Below are positions 16,699 through 26,174 of a stretch of 64,000 nt of DNA, piece after piece; the stretch's first letter is position 1, and every line of letters starts with the position of its first letter. The stretch covers positions 868,001 to 932,000 of the forward strand of contig NZ_CP009928.1 in assembly GCF_001021975.1 (NCBI RefSeq), given 5' to 3'. The notes under the pieces are model-generated. The model ran no database searches and was not told the origin of the DNA. It saw only the letters and a program-made list of their open reading frames with translations. The DNA is from Chryseobacterium gallinarum (GTDB lineage: Bacteria > Bacteroidota > Bacteroidia > Flavobacteriales > Weeksellaceae). Position numbers and translations under genes: made by a program.

Positions 16699-17991
16699 AT
16701 GATTGCAAAAATCGGAAGAAGTGAAAATTTATACGGAGCATTGGCGTACAATAATCTGAAAGTGGAAAAGGAAAACGGGCAAATCCTGTTTGCCAACAAG
16801 ATAATTGAAACGTCAGACGGGCAATATTCCGTTGCACAATTAGCACAATCTTTTGCACCTTATCTGTTGGCAAATCTCAATACCCAAAAACATACGTTGC
16901 ATATTTCGCTCAATCCCGACCCGAAAGATAACGTCAGCGATGATAAATATCGGGAAATGGCACAGCAGTATATGCGAGAAATGGGCTACGGCGAACAGCC
17001 TTTTGTGGTATTCAAACATACGGACATTGACCGTTCCCATATTCATATCGTATCGGTCTGCGTGGACGAGAACGGTAAAAAAATCTCTGACAAGTTTGAA
17101 AAAATGCGGTCGATGAATATTTGCCGTGAACTCGAAAAGCAACACCATTTAATACCAGCTACGGACAAGGAACGTCAGCAGAGCGATAAGATTTTTAAGC
17201 CTGTGGATTATAAAGCAGGCGACGTAAAAAGTCAGATTGCTTCCGTAGTTCGGCATTTACCTAACTATTATCAATTTCAGACTTTGGGAGAATACAATGC
17301 TTTGCTATCCCTGTTCAATATTACGACAGAGAAAGTGGAGGGCGAATTGCAAGGACAGCACCGTGAGGGATTATTATATATTCCGTTGAATGAACAGGGC
17401 GAAAAAGCCGGACACCCGTTCAAGGCTTCTCTGTTCGGGAAAAACGCAGGGCTTCCGGCATTGAAATCGCATATCGAGATATGCGATACGAAGTTAAAAA
17501 ACCACCCTACCAAACCGACTTTAAAAGCAGCCGTTACCATTGCCCTGCAATCTACTGCTGATGAATTGAGCTTTAAAAAACAGTTGGGCGAGCAAGGTAT
17601 TAATGTAGTGGTACGGAGGAACGACACCGGACGTATTTACGGTATGACGTTCATCGACCACAATTCCAAAACCGTTTGGAACGGTTCACGTTTAGGCAAG
17701 GAGCTTTCCGCAAATGTTTTTAATGATTATTGGAACAATAACATCAAGCCCGACATCAAAGAGCCTGACAAGCCAAAAGAAAAAATATCCCGTTCACAGG
17801 ACAAGGAAGATTTACCAGCCGAAAAACCGCACCCAATGTTTGAATTTGATAATACCAATAAGAAAGACGACGGTCTGATTGAAGCCTTTGGCGGTTTTTT
17901 TATTCCTGAAGCACAGGGCGAGGATTATGAGGAGCAGGACTTTGCTAACAAGATGAAGAAAAAGCGGAAACGCAAAAGAGGTCAGCAGTAG
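16699..17991 (+). CDS. mobB: relaxase / mobilization nuclease MobB
   Basis: A 430-residue relaxase of the MobP-like (PF03432) type. The N-terminus MIAKIGRSENLYGALAYN carries candidate catalytic Tyr residues near positions 12-17. The metal-binding motif is DRSHIHIVS at about residues 111-119, and a third His appears in HTLHISLNPD at about 64-73. The C-terminal third is charged and ends in a basic tail (MKKKRKRKRG), usual for relaxases. It would cut one strand at oriT and stay covalently attached for export. It is encoded two bases after mobA. Confidence 0.92.
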   Translation: MIAKIGRSENLYGALAYNNLKVEKENGQILFANKIIETSDGQYSVAQLAQSFAPYLLANLNTQKHTLHISLNPDPKDNVSDDKYREMAQQYMREMGYGEQPFVVFKHTDIDRSHIHIVSVCVDENGKKISDKFEKMRSMNICRELEKQHHLIPATDKERQQSDKIFKPVDYKAGDVKSQIASVVRHLPNYYQFQTLGEYNALLSLFNITTEKVEGELQGQHREGLLYIPLNEQGEKAGHPFKASLFGKNAGLPALKSHIEICDTKLKNHPTKPTLKAAVTIALQSTADELSFKKQLGEQGINVVVRRNDTGRIYGMTFIDHNSKTVWNGSRLGKELSANVFNDYWNNNIKPDIKEPDKPKEKISRSQDKEDLPAEKPHPMFEFDNTNKKDDGLIEAFGGFFIPEAQGEDYEEQDFANKMKKKRKRKRGQQ

Positions 17992-18031
17992 TATTCAGCC
18001 AAACACCGCCACCTACTGCCTTTGACTGCCA
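17992..18031 (-). promoter_or_regulatory. GGC-decamer array D, upstream of mobC
   Basis: On the minus strand: TGGCAGTCAA, AGGCAGTAGG, TGGCGGTGTT and TGGCTGAATA in exact 10-base steps. It starts immediately after the mobB stop and ends 63 bases before the mobC start. It is inverted relative to the arrays before minus-strand genes, so its orientation relative to the downstream gene is conserved. Confidence 0.55.
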
Positions 18032-18093
18032 CAATCTTATAGCCACGCTATACAGCCTATAAATTCACGCCCGAACATTTAAAATTTATAGAA

Positions 18094-20094
18094 ATGCAGG
18101 GAGAAGACGACATCAGAGGGCTTGCAAAGATTATGGCTTTTATGCGGGCAGTAAGCATCATTATAGTATTGATGCACTTGTATTGGTTCTGTTACGGGTT
18201 CTTTATACATCGTGGCTGGACATTGGAAATCATCAATAAGATTTTAGGGAATTTCAACCGAACGGCAGGACTGTTTGAACACACTTTATATACCAAAGTC
18301 TTCGCTTTGGTATTGTTGGCTTTGAGCTGTTTGGGTACGAAAGGCGTTAAGGACAAAAAGATTACTTGGGGCAAAATATACTTGGCTTTGGGTATCGGCT
18401 TCGCCCTGTTCTTTTTAAACTTTCCATTGCTAAAGCTATCACTAAACACCGCTACATTTCTGTATATCCTAACGACGGGTTTAGGCTATATCGCTTTAAT
18501 GGTTGCAGGAGTTTGGATGAGCCGTTTGCTTCGTAGCAATTTAATGGACGACGTATTCAACAATGAAAACGAGAGTTTTCAGCAGGAAACCAAATTAATG
18601 CAAAATGAATACTCGGTTAATCTGCCCACTAAATTTTACTACAAAAATAAATGGAATGACGGATGGATAAATATTGTAAACCCTTTTCGGGCAACGATTG
18701 TACTCGGAACCCCCGGTTCCGGTAAATCCTACGCCATTGTAAACAACTACATCAAGCAGCAGATAGAGAAAGGGTTTAGTATGTATATCTACGATTTTAA
18801 GTTTGACGACCTTTCAACGATTGCTTACAACCACTTACTGAAAAACAGGGATAAGTACAAAGTTCAACCGAAATTTTATGTGATAAACTTTGACGACCCA
18901 CGAAAGAGCCACCGCTGTAATCCGCTCAATCCCGACTTTATGACGGACATTTCTGATGCCTACGAAGCGGCTTATACCATTATGCTAAACCTCAACAGGT
19001 CGTGGATACAGAAGCAAGGGGATTTTTTCGTGGAAAGTCCTATTATCTTGTTGGCAGCAATAATTTGGTATCTGAAAATATACGATAACGGTAAATATTG
19101 TACATTCCCACACGCTATCGAATTGCTGAATAAAAAGTATTCAGACGTATTTACGATACTTACTTCATATCCCGATTTGGAAAATTACTTGTCGCCTTTT
19201 ATGGATGCGTGGCAAGGCGGAGCACAAGACCAATTACAGGGACAAATTGCATCGGCTAAAATTCCTTTGTCAAGAATGATTTCGCCGAGCTTGTATTGGG
19301 TAATGACCGGAGATGATTTTTCACTCGACATCAACAACCCGAACGAGCCAAAGATTTTGTGCGTGGGTAACAACCCTGACCGCCAAAATATTTATTCGGC
19401 TGCATTGGGTTTGTACAATTCAAGAATTGTAAAGCTCATCAACAAAAAAGGGCAATTAAAGAGTTCGGTTATCATAGATGAATTGCCCACAATTTATTTC
19501 AGGGGATTGGATAATTTGATTGCAACGGCGAGAAGTAATAAGGTAGCAGTTTGCTTGGGCTTTCAGGATTTCTCACAGCTCATACGTGATTATGGAGATA
19601 AAGAAGCCAAGGTTATTCAAAATACGGTAGGTAATATTTTCAGTGGGCAGGTTGTGGGCGAAACGGCAAAAAGCCTTTCGGAACGCTTTGGGAAAGTGTT
19701 GCAAAAACGGCAAAGTATGACGATAAACCGTAATGATAAATCAACTTCTATTTCTACCCAATTAGACAGCCTTATTCCGGCTTCCAAAATTTCAACTTTG
19801 ACACAAGGTATGTTCGTAGGCTCTGTATCGGATAACTTCGATGAACGTATCGACCAAAAGATTTTCCACGCTGAAATTGTGGTGGACAATAAAATGGTTG
19901 CAGCCGAAATCAAAGCCTACCAAAAGATACCACAGATTTTATCTTTTGTTGATGAAAACGGAGTTGATTATATGAAACAGGAAATCGAAAGCAACTACCG
20001 TCTGATAAAAGCAGACATTGTGCATATTGTTGAAAGCGAAATGGAACGTATCAAAAATGATCCCAATTTGCAGCATTTGATCCAAAAAGATTAA
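18094..20094 (+). CDS. mobC: type IV coupling protein MobC (TraG/VirD4-like)
   Basis: A 666-residue inner-membrane ATPase that links the relaxosome to the mating channel. The N-terminal 150 residues have several membrane segments (for example LMHLYWFCYGFFIHRGW and LYTKVFALVLLALSCLG). Walker A GTPGSGKS is near residues 206-213 and Walker B SSVIIDELPTIY near 457-468, and the RQSMTINRNDKSTS segment near 540 is typical of the family. It has its own 102-base upstream gap with array D. A diverged duplicate of its last 166 codons lies at 37075-37572. Confidence 0.93.
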   Translation: MQGEDDIRGLAKIMAFMRAVSIIIVLMHLYWFCYGFFIHRGWTLEIINKILGNFNRTAGLFEHTLYTKVFALVLLALSCLGTKGVKDKKITWGKIYLALGIGFALFFLNFPLLKLSLNTATFLYILTTGLGYIALMVAGVWMSRLLRSNLMDDVFNNENESFQQETKLMQNEYSVNLPTKFYYKNKWNDGWINIVNPFRATIVLGTPGSGKSYAIVNNYIKQQIEKGFSMYIYDFKFDDLSTIAYNHLLKNRDKYKVQPKFYVINFDDPRKSHRCNPLNPDFMTDISDAYEAAYTIMLNLNRSWIQKQGDFFVESPIILLAAIIWYLKIYDNGKYCTFPHAIELLNKKYSDVFTILTSYPDLENYLSPFMDAWQGGAQDQLQGQIASAKIPLSRMISPSLYWVMTGDDFSLDINNPNEPKILCVGNNPDRQNIYSAALGLYNSRIVKLINKKGQLKSSVIIDELPTIYFRGLDNLIATARSNKVAVCLGFQDFSQLIRDYGDKEAKVIQNTVGNIFSGQVVGETAKSLSERFGKVLQKRQSMTINRNDKSTSISTQLDSLIPASKISTLTQGMFVGSVSDNFDERIDQKIFHAEIVVDNKMVAAEIKAYQKIPQILSFVDENGVDYMKQEIESNYRLIKADIVHIVESEMERIKNDPNLQHLIQKD

Positions 20095-20258
20095 AAAAAA
20101 AATAGATAAACGGCTTTTGCAAGCATTGTGGACGAATACCTGAGACAATAAAGTTCACATAGCTAACTCTGTATCTTTTGGATAATGCAAATGAGGGGTT
20201 CAATTATCTTCAGTACTCTCTCGAAAACTGATACGTTTTTTATGGATAGCTAAAAACG

Positions 20259-20693
20259 TCACTTCTCTTTTCTGTCTTCTTCCATCAGTCTTGGCAAATT
20301 CATGGTACAATAATTAGTACCTACCATTTTCCATTTGAGTCCCCAATGATGGAGGTCAAGAATAATTTTCAACAATTGTGTGCCTTTCTCGGTTGGGATG
20401 TACCTAATCTGTGGTGGTGTGGTGTTTTCAACGGGTTCTGCGATAACCAAAAACTCTTCTTTTAACTCTTTCAACCGGATGCTCAATGTTTGATCCGACA
20501 TCGTAGGAAAAGCTTTTTTCAAGGTACTGAACTGCGAAATACCTTCGGCTATGCAATACAAAACTTGCATCTTCCAACGTAAGGAAATCTGAGCCAAAAC
20601 TTCATTAACATCACAAGCTTCAGCTAGTGTTTGCAGGTTTTCGGTATTGGTAGAAGATTCTTTTCTTGGGGTTGCCATGTTGAAATAAATCAT
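20259..20693 (-). CDS. HxlR-family transcription regulator
   Basis: A 144-residue winged-helix protein of the HxlR type. ISLRWKMQVLYCIAEGISQF is the start of the wHTH, then FPTMSDQTLSIRLKELKEE is the recognition helix, followed by the wing PQIRYIPTEKGTQLL. It is divergent to the alpha/beta hydrolase at 20788, its likely target. The gap contains an inverted repeat ACTCA-8-TGAGT (20703-20720) that could be its operator. The ATG at 20693 is used; ATG 20678 (MATPRKE) is an equally possible start. It is unusual in lacking the conserved N-terminal Cys of many HxlR proteins at the usual distance, although a Cys is present at residue 28. Confidence 0.85.
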   Translation of the reverse strand: MIYFNMATPRKESSTNTENLQTLAEACDVNEVLAQISLRWKMQVLYCIAEGISQFSTLKKAFPTMSDQTLSIRLKELKEEFLVIAEPVENTTPPQIRYIPTEKGTQLLKIILDLHHWGLKWKMVGTNYCTMNLPRLMEEDRKEK

Positions 20694-20787
20694 TTGCTAT
20701 CGACTCACTTCAGGATGAGTTATTGCCTTCAAAAAAGCATGTTTTTACTTTTGCCTTGTTTAATTTAATTATACAAATTTATAAAAA

Positions 20788-21579
20788 ATGAAACAATTTA
20801 AAGTATTATTCATGCTGCTTTTAATGATAAGCAGCTTTACATTTACGCAAGCACAACCACATAAAAACGAACCCACATTTGTCTTGGTACATGGTGCGTG
20901 GCATGGCGGTTGGTGTTGGCAAGAAGTAGAAAAGGAGCTAGCCCAAAAACACTACAATGTGTACTCTCCTTCGCTTACGGGATTGGGTGACAGAAAACAT
21001 TTGATTAATGATGATATAGATATCAGTACGCATATTCGGGACATCGTGAATTTGATTGAAATGGAGGATCTACACGATGTATATTTGGTGGGGCATAGTT
21101 ATGCAGGTGCTGTAATTGCAGGTGTGGCAGACCAAATTCCCGAGCGTCTACATAAGTTGATTTTCTTGGATGCGATGATTGTTGAAAATGGTATGAGCCC
21201 TATTTCGATGCAGCCCGAACCTGTTCGTGAAATTCAGATGGAAAACATTCGTAATAAAGAACATTTTGAACCTTTTGACGTAGCATTATTTGGCGTTACA
21301 GAACCTAATCTGGTTAAATGGGTAGAAGAGCGCATTACACCACAACCTTTTGGGACGTTTGCACAAGTATTGCATTTAGATCATGTTTATGGAAACGGAT
21401 TGCCTTTGGTTTTTATCGCTTGTACAGATCCGCAATTGCCAATTATGAAAGAGATGAGCGAAAAAGTTTTGGCCGATAAAAATCTAAAATGGCAATATCT
21501 GGAAATTGCTACAGGACATGATGCCATGCTAACCGCCCCGAAAAAACTATCTAAAATGTTCATTGGTTTAGTTGATTAA
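20788..21579 (+). CDS. secreted alpha/beta hydrolase (esterase type)
   Basis: A 263-residue alpha/beta hydrolase with a Sec signal peptide (residues 1-22, ending FTQA), so it acts in the periplasm or outside. The oxyanion region is VHGAWHGGWCW, the nucleophile Ser lies in GHSYAG near residue 112, and the catalytic His is in TGHDAM near the end. The HGAWHGGWCW sequence is typical of the group with plant methylesterases and hydroxynitrile lyases and of bacterial esterases of unknown substrate. It is divergent from the HxlR gene and followed by a strong hairpin (21607-21636). Confidence 0.82.
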   Translation: MKQFKVLFMLLLMISSFTFTQAQPHKNEPTFVLVHGAWHGGWCWQEVEKELAQKHYNVYSPSLTGLGDRKHLINDDIDISTHIRDIVNLIEMEDLHDVYLVGHSYAGAVIAGVADQIPERLHKLIFLDAMIVENGMSPISMQPEPVREIQMENIRNKEHFEPFDVALFGVTEPNLVKWVEERITPQPFGTFAQVLHLDHVYGNGLPLVFIACTDPQLPIMKEMSEKVLADKNLKWQYLEIATGHDAMLTAPKKLSKMFIGLVD

Positions 21580-21991
21580 TTAAAGCAAATGAAAAACTAT
21601 AAATAGAGCCAAAGGGAAAGCCTTTGGCTTCCTTTGTTCGTTAAAATTGATATAATAGAGTGAAAAATGATCAATAATGACAATTTGCCGTCATTATTGC
21701 ATAAATATGTGAAACTTGAGAAAACCAAAAGGGATGAAGTTCCTTGGCATACACAAGAAAAGATCGTGGTTTATTTTACATCATTTCCGCTAAACGCATA
21801 TATTCTCTTTTATATTGATGTTACAATGAAATCCTTTCTGTAAACTTGGATGATAAAGAGATTGCTATATATACAAAGGCATTCGTGCCTAAAACCAAAG
21901 TCAACAAATCAAGGTGATTACAACAGTACTGTGCTTTAGCGACTAATGCCGCTAATGGACTATATATAAAGGTCTGAAATGTTGGTTTTAT
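21580..21991. other. 412-base gap with a terminator and an uncertain short frame
   Basis: It holds the terminator at 21607-21636. A 58-codon frame at 21667-21843 (MINNDNLPSLLHKYV...) has a start close to a nine-base inverted repeat (AATAATGAC / GTCATTATT) at 21673-21698. I recognise no family in the short frame. It may be a gene remnant, and I do not call it a gene. Confidence 0.4.
21607..21636 (+). terminator. terminator after the secreted hydrolase
   Basis: A perfect nine-base stem AGCCAAAGG / CCTTTGGCT with loop gaaag, followed by TCCTTTG. It lies 28 bases after the stop at 21579. Confidence 0.75.
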
Positions 21992-22870
21992 TTAATCTTT
22001 TTGAGTTTGATTAAGTAAAGATTTCTTTCTGAAGTTGATGGGACTGTCGTTTCTCATAGTCTTGTAATATTGGTAAAAATGACTGACATCATGAAATCCG
22101 AATTCTTCGGCTATTTTTTTCATGTTGACATTGGAAGTCATTAATCGACTTTCAATCAGATTCAGTTTATAGCGCTGGATATAATCCCTATACGAGTGAC
22201 CATAGGTTTTCCGAAAATAATTACTAAAGTAGCTTTCTGAAATGTGAAAACGACTTGCTATATTTCTTATATGTAGCATTTTAGGTTGATAAATATGCTC
22301 GTGGATATAATCTAAGAGATTATCAATATTACCAGAGAGAGGCTGTCGACCTAATGAATGGTAAATATTAGTACGAAGGATATTCATTATGGATAGAAAC
22401 TGATGGTATAGCCAAACTGAATTGATTTGTTGTGTTACATTGCTGGCATCTACCATATTCGTAAACGTGCGTTCAATAATCTGATCATAAGGTGGGGTTA
22501 TTTGAATTTTATTTTCTTTTATCCAAAGATTGTGCATGAGGTGTTTTATTTGGTCAACTACTTTCAAATCACCATTAAAAGCTGGATGCAGCGTGATGTA
22601 ATTAAGGCTGAATTTCAAAATTGTAAAATGCGTGATCGTTGCCGGTTCAAAGACGTGATGATCGGTCGGCGAAATTAAATAGACATCCCTCGGTTCGTAA
22701 TACAATCGCTTTTCGTTCAGAATATGGACACCTGTGCCGTTAAAAATATAGACAATTTCATAATAATTATGGCTGTGCTTGGGAAAATGTTGAATGTCAT
22801 CCTCGTAATCTTCAATAACCAGCGGTAAAAACTGAACAAGTTTCATCTTTAGATAGACTTGAAAAAACAA
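21992..22870 (-). CDS. AraC-family transcription regulator with cupin-like sensor
   Basis: A 292-residue regulator. The N-terminal half is a cupin-type ligand pocket (FPKHSHNYYEIVYIFNGTGVHIL and YLISPTDHHVF). The C-terminal 100 residues carry the two helix-turn-helix motifs of AraC (NIASRFHISESYFSNYFRKTYG and IAEEFGFHDVSHFYQYYKTMR). It is divergent from the epoxide-hydrolase-like gene at 22949 across a 78-base gap and probably controls it. A substrate-responsive activator is the usual role. Confidence 0.9.
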   Translation of the reverse strand: MFFQVYLKMKLVQFLPLVIEDYEDDIQHFPKHSHNYYEIVYIFNGTGVHILNEKRLYYEPRDVYLISPTDHHVFEPATITHFTILKFSLNYITLHPAFNGDLKVVDQIKHLMHNLWIKENKIQITPPYDQIIERTFTNMVDASNVTQQINSVWLYHQFLSIMNILRTNIYHSLGRQPLSGNIDNLLDYIHEHIYQPKMLHIRNIASRFHISESYFSNYFRKTYGHSYRDYIQRYKLNLIESRLMTSNVNMKKIAEEFGFHDVSHFYQYYKTMRNDSPINFRKKSLLNQTQKD

Positions 22871-22948
22871 ACCTACAAAAAAAAGAAATAAATCTACAAT
22901 GATTTATGTTGTTTAACAGCCGACTTTTACATAAAAAAAGAAGAAGCA

Positions 22949-23785
22949 ATGAATATAAAAATGAAGTATTTGGAACTTGAAGGGAAAAGGTTCGCTTATT
23001 ATTCAGCAGGTCAAAAACATAACCCTGCAATCGTGTTATTACATGGATGGCCTGAAACATCAAAAATATGGGGAAAAATCATTTCAGCATTAGAGGTTAA
23101 TTATTATGTGCTGGCGATTGATTTGCCCGGACTTGGCGAAAGTGACGGATTAGATAACTATGATACAGATACTGTTGCCAGTTGGATTCGTAAAATCTTA
23201 ACGTCTTTGGATATTTCGCACTTTAATCTTGTTTCCCATGATATCGGAAGTTGGGTAGCGTCTACCTATGCCCTAAAATATCCGGAAGACCTGATATCTC
23301 TGGTTTTAATCGATGCCGGAATTCCCGGTATCCTGCCAGATTCTTTTTTCTCATTCGACAACTATAAAAAATCATGGCATTTTTATTTCCATGCGGTACC
23401 CGATTTGCCGGAATTCCTTATCCAAGGACATGTGAAGGAATATATCACCTGGTTTTTCAATAATAAAAGCTTTGTAAAAGCCGCTATAACGGAAGATGAT
23501 ATTACATATTATGCGCAACTATATCAAGACAGGATATCGGAGGGATTAGGCTATTATCGGAGTTATACGGAAAGTGTTAAAACAAATAGAAGTTTGCTGC
23601 AAAAACTGTCTTTGCCCGTGCTAGCGATTGGTGGAGAATTTGCGGTGGGTGATAAGATGAAGGATGTTGCTGTTGCCTTATCTGACAGCCCACGGTTTGA
23701 GAATGTTAAGGATTGTGGTCATTTCGTTCCGGAAGAACAGCCCGAAGCCTTATTAAATATTCTCCTTTCCTTTTTTAGGGATTGA
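22949..23785 (+). CDS. alpha/beta hydrolase with Asp nucleophile (epoxide hydrolase / dehalogenase-like)
   Basis: A 278-residue cytoplasmic alpha/beta hydrolase. The oxyanion motif is HGWPET (about residues 32-37). The nucleophile elbow is SHDIGS near residue 95, so the nucleophile is Asp, as in epoxide hydrolases and haloalkane dehalogenases. The catalytic His is in DCGHFVPEEQPE near the C-terminus. The HGWPET motif fits epoxide hydrolases better, but the cap-domain Tyr residues cannot be confirmed by eye. It is divergent from the AraC gene at 21992. Confidence 0.8.
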   Translation: MNIKMKYLELEGKRFAYYSAGQKHNPAIVLLHGWPETSKIWGKIISALEVNYYVLAIDLPGLGESDGLDNYDTDTVASWIRKILTSLDISHFNLVSHDIGSWVASTYALKYPEDLISLVLIDAGIPGILPDSFFSFDNYKKSWHFYFHAVPDLPEFLIQGHVKEYITWFFNNKSFVKAAITEDDITYYAQLYQDRISEGLGYYRSYTESVKTNRSLLQKLSLPVLAIGGEFAVGDKMKDVAVALSDSPRFENVKDCGHFVPEEQPEALLNILLSFFRD

Positions 23786-23836
23786 ATAATATTCCGACTG
23801 AGGCATCCTGCATTCCTATGAAGAATATAAAATGCC

Positions 23837-23911
23837 GTAAAGCAAACTGCTGAAAATGATATGAAAGGAATTGTCGGCTATACTGAAGATGATGTTGTTT
23901 CCACAAAAAGG
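23837..23911 (+). pseudogene. short remnant resembling glyceraldehyde-3-phosphate dehydrogenase
   Basis: About 25 codons translate to a peptide containing MKGIVGYTEDDVVST, matching from memory the C-terminal-domain stretch of GAPDH (KGI(L/M)GYTEDxVVS). There is no surrounding GAPDH sequence and no start context, so this is a scrap left by a deletion or recombination event. The call rests on one short match. Confidence 0.4.
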
Positions 23912-23973
23912 TTTTCGAGGTACCTGAGAATTGCATGTTTGATTTTATTCTCCATCGTCCGCCTTATCGAAAA

Positions 23974-24012
23974 AAAAGATGCTGTTTCGGATTTTTGAGA
24001 CAGTATCTTTTT
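23974..24012. terminator. terminator-like hairpin before the AraC gene at 24123
   Basis: AAAAGATGCTGTTTC pairs with GAGACAGTATCTTTT (two G-U pairs) around an eight-base loop. Runs of A and T on the two sides allow it to act in both directions. Confidence 0.55.
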
Positions 24013-24122
24013 ATTCCTGTATGTGTCCTCATGGGCAACATATTTTACAAATCCAATTTAAAAGGATCAATTTACTTTATCAAAATTACTATTTTCGGCA
24101 TATCGTTGTATAGTCTATAGTC

Positions 24123-25004
24123 ATGCTTTCTCAAAAAATAAAGAGTCTTCAATTCGATGATAAAATTTCCATCGGTATGGAAATTATACCGATAGATAGG
24201 GACTATGTAGCCAAAAGTGCCAACCTGACAACAGCTCACAGAGCTTCTTTTTACTGCGTCTTGTGGTTTCAGGAAGGAAATCCAACACATCAGGTAGATT
24301 TTACGCCGATAAAAGTGCAACCAGAAAGTTTGCTTTTTGTAGGAAAAGACAGCGTACAGTTTTTTGATCAGGGAAAAAACTTCAAGGCTAAAGTGTTACT
24401 TTTTACTGATGCATTTTTCTGTAGAAATGATGATGATGTAAAGTATTTGAACAGGACTCCTTTATTCCAGACATTCGGCAGTTCCCAGCACTGCACGTTG
24501 AGTGTTTCTGAAGAATTGAAAACACTTTGGACATTCATGGAGCAAGAGGATAAAACTCCACATGACAGATTTAAGCCAATCCTTTTACGAAATTACCTTG
24601 AGAGTTTTTTGTTGCAAGCAGAAAGGGCAATTGGAGATGGTATAAGCTCCCCATCAACCAACGAAATTTACAAGGAAATATTCTTTGATTTTAATAAGTT
24701 GGTAGAAGAGCACTTTAAAGAGCAAAAGCCAGTTTCTTATTATTCAGAGCAATTATATGTATCTCCAAAGGTTCTCTCCAGAGCTACCCGACAACTCACA
24801 GGTAAAACGCCCAAACGTATTTTGGATGAAAGGATGCTACTGGAAGCAAAACGGTTGCTAATGTATGATATAAGTGCAGGAAAAGAAATTGGTTATTCTC
24901 TTGGTTTTACAGAACCTACAAATTTTATTAAGTTCTTCAGAAAGCATACAGGTAAGACACCTCTTGCCTTCCGTGCATATTATCGTCAGACAATGGGGAT
25001 GTAA
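24123..25004 (+). CDS. AraC-family transcription regulator
   Basis: A 293-residue regulator with an N-terminal sensor domain (FYCVLWFQEGNPTHQVDF) and a C-terminal AraC pair of HTH motifs (YYSEQLYVSPKVLSRATRQLTG and AGKEIGYSLGFTEPTNFIKFFRKHTG). It stands directly upstream of the hydrolase gene at 25088 in the same direction and probably activates it. Confidence 0.9.
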   Translation: MLSQKIKSLQFDDKISIGMEIIPIDRDYVAKSANLTTAHRASFYCVLWFQEGNPTHQVDFTPIKVQPESLLFVGKDSVQFFDQGKNFKAKVLLFTDAFFCRNDDDVKYLNRTPLFQTFGSSQHCTLSVSEELKTLWTFMEQEDKTPHDRFKPILLRNYLESFLLQAERAIGDGISSPSTNEIYKEIFFDFNKLVEEHFKEQKPVSYYSEQLYVSPKVLSRATRQLTGKTPKRILDERMLLEAKRLLMYDISAGKEIGYSLGFTEPTNFIKFFRKHTGKTPLAFRAYYRQTMGM

Positions 25005-25087
25005 ATTATCATCATACGGCACATTTTCACCTTTCCTAACTTCTGTATAGGGCAGACCTTTGTCTTAAAATTCAAAAACAAAAAATC

Positions 25088-25858
25088 ATGTTTTATCAAG
25101 TAAACGACGTTCAATTATTCGTAGCCGATGAGGGAGACAAAACCCCTACATTATTATTTATCCATTTTTGGGGAGGTTCATCAAGAACATGGAAACCGGT
25201 AACAGATATACTGTACACAAAATACCGTTGTGTCAGGTTCGACCAACGGGGATGGGGCAGATCTGATAAACCAAAGTCCGGCTATGATATTCGGTCTTTA
25301 GCCGAAGATGTATTAGCATTGGTAGCAATCATGGGCCTTGATGATTATATTTTGGTTGGACATTCTATGGGCGGAAAAATTGCACAAGTAATAGCTGGTA
25401 GTAACCCTAAAGGACTTAGAAAGTTAATTCTTGTCGCTCCATCGCCTGCTACACCAACAATACTGCCTAAAGAAATGAAACAAAAAATGACAACCGCATA
25501 TACTTCATTGGAAAACATCACCGAAACCATTGAACAAGTCTTTAAAGCTAATGATTTATCATCAGAGAGCAAACAGCAAGTAACTGAAGATATGCTGCAC
25601 CATAGTACGGCGTCCAGGCGTAGCTGGCCTGAGTCAGCTTTAGGCGAAGATGTTTCCGAATGTTTACCAAATATTCAAATTCCTACATTGGTGATTGCCG
25701 GAGAAAATGACATTGTTGATTCTCCGGATCGTTTAAGACAAGAGGTTTTGCAAAAAATACCAAATGCTGAAATGGTCATTATTCCTAATGTCGGACATCT
25801 TATGATGCTTCAGACTCCTGAAAAAGTGGCGGAGCTGATAAGTACTTTCTGTCAGTAG
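25088..25858 (+). CDS. alpha/beta hydrolase (serine nucleophile)
   Basis: A 256-residue cytoplasmic alpha/beta hydrolase. The nucleophile Ser is in GHSMGG (about residue 94), the acid Asp in IAGENDIVD (near 208) and the His in NVGHLMM (near 237). The oxyanion motif is HFWGG in place of the usual HGxGG, a small oddity. The substrate is unknown; lactonase- or haloperoxidase-like members look similar. It follows the AraC gene by 83 bases and is followed by two hairpins. Confidence 0.82.
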   Translation: MFYQVNDVQLFVADEGDKTPTLLFIHFWGGSSRTWKPVTDILYTKYRCVRFDQRGWGRSDKPKSGYDIRSLAEDVLALVAIMGLDDYILVGHSMGGKIAQVIAGSNPKGLRKLILVAPSPATPTILPKEMKQKMTTAYTSLENITETIEQVFKANDLSSESKQQVTEDMLHHSTASRRSWPESALGEDVSECLPNIQIPTLVIAGENDIVDSPDRLRQEVLQKIPNAEMVIIPNVGHLMMLQTPEKVAELISTFCQ

Positions 25859-25870
25859 CCTCCTCAAAAT

Positions 25871-25900
25871 GGAATCGCTATTATAGCAATAGCGGTTTTA
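25871..25900 (+). terminator. terminator after the hydrolase at 25088
   Basis: AATCGCTATT pairs with AATAGCGGTT around a short loop, followed by TTAATT. It lies just past the stop at 25858. Confidence 0.65.
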
Positions 25901-25960
25901 ATTCTTTGTGATGTAAATTCTACGGAATGAAAAATATTTAATTACCATTGTTGCTGAATA

Positions 25961-26002
25961 AAGAGGGACTATCTAAAAACCCCAAGATAGCCTCTCTTTA
26001 TA
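25961..26002. terminator. second hairpin between convergent genes
   Basis: AAAGAGGGACTATCT pairs with AGATAGCCTCTCTTT (one bulge) around aaaaacccca. The stem is long and can work on both strands. It lies between the hydrolase and the flavoprotein at 26175. Confidence 0.65.
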
Positions 26003-26174
26003 TAGTAAATAGGCGCTCGCACAATCAAATATGCAATTCTTCATGCCTTAGGAAAGACATGAAATACAGGCACTTTTATTAAAACAACACTATGAAAAAT
26101 GTTTTCATATTTACAAACTAATTTTAGGTTTTACAGTCTGTAATTGAGAGCAAGATATAGGTATAAGTTGATTT

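Larger units (their letters stand above)
23786..24122. other. 337-base gap with a GAPDH-like remnant and a terminator
   Basis: No intact gene. At 23837-23911 the plus strand reads AENDMKGIVGYTEDDVVST in one frame, which closely resembles the conserved KGI-GYTED-VVS stretch of glyceraldehyde-3-phosphate dehydrogenase. A terminator-like hairpin follows at 23974-24012. The rest shows nothing I recognise. Confidence 0.45.
25859..26174. other. 316-base gap with two terminators
   Basis: The gap between convergent genes holds two hairpins (25871-25900 and 25961-26002). No open frame or recognisable remnant is seen in the remainder. Confidence 0.5.

Noticed and set aside
16304..16873. 189-codon minus-strand frame opposite mobA and mobB
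   Set aside because: Shadow of two well-supported mobilization genes, with no start context or domain.
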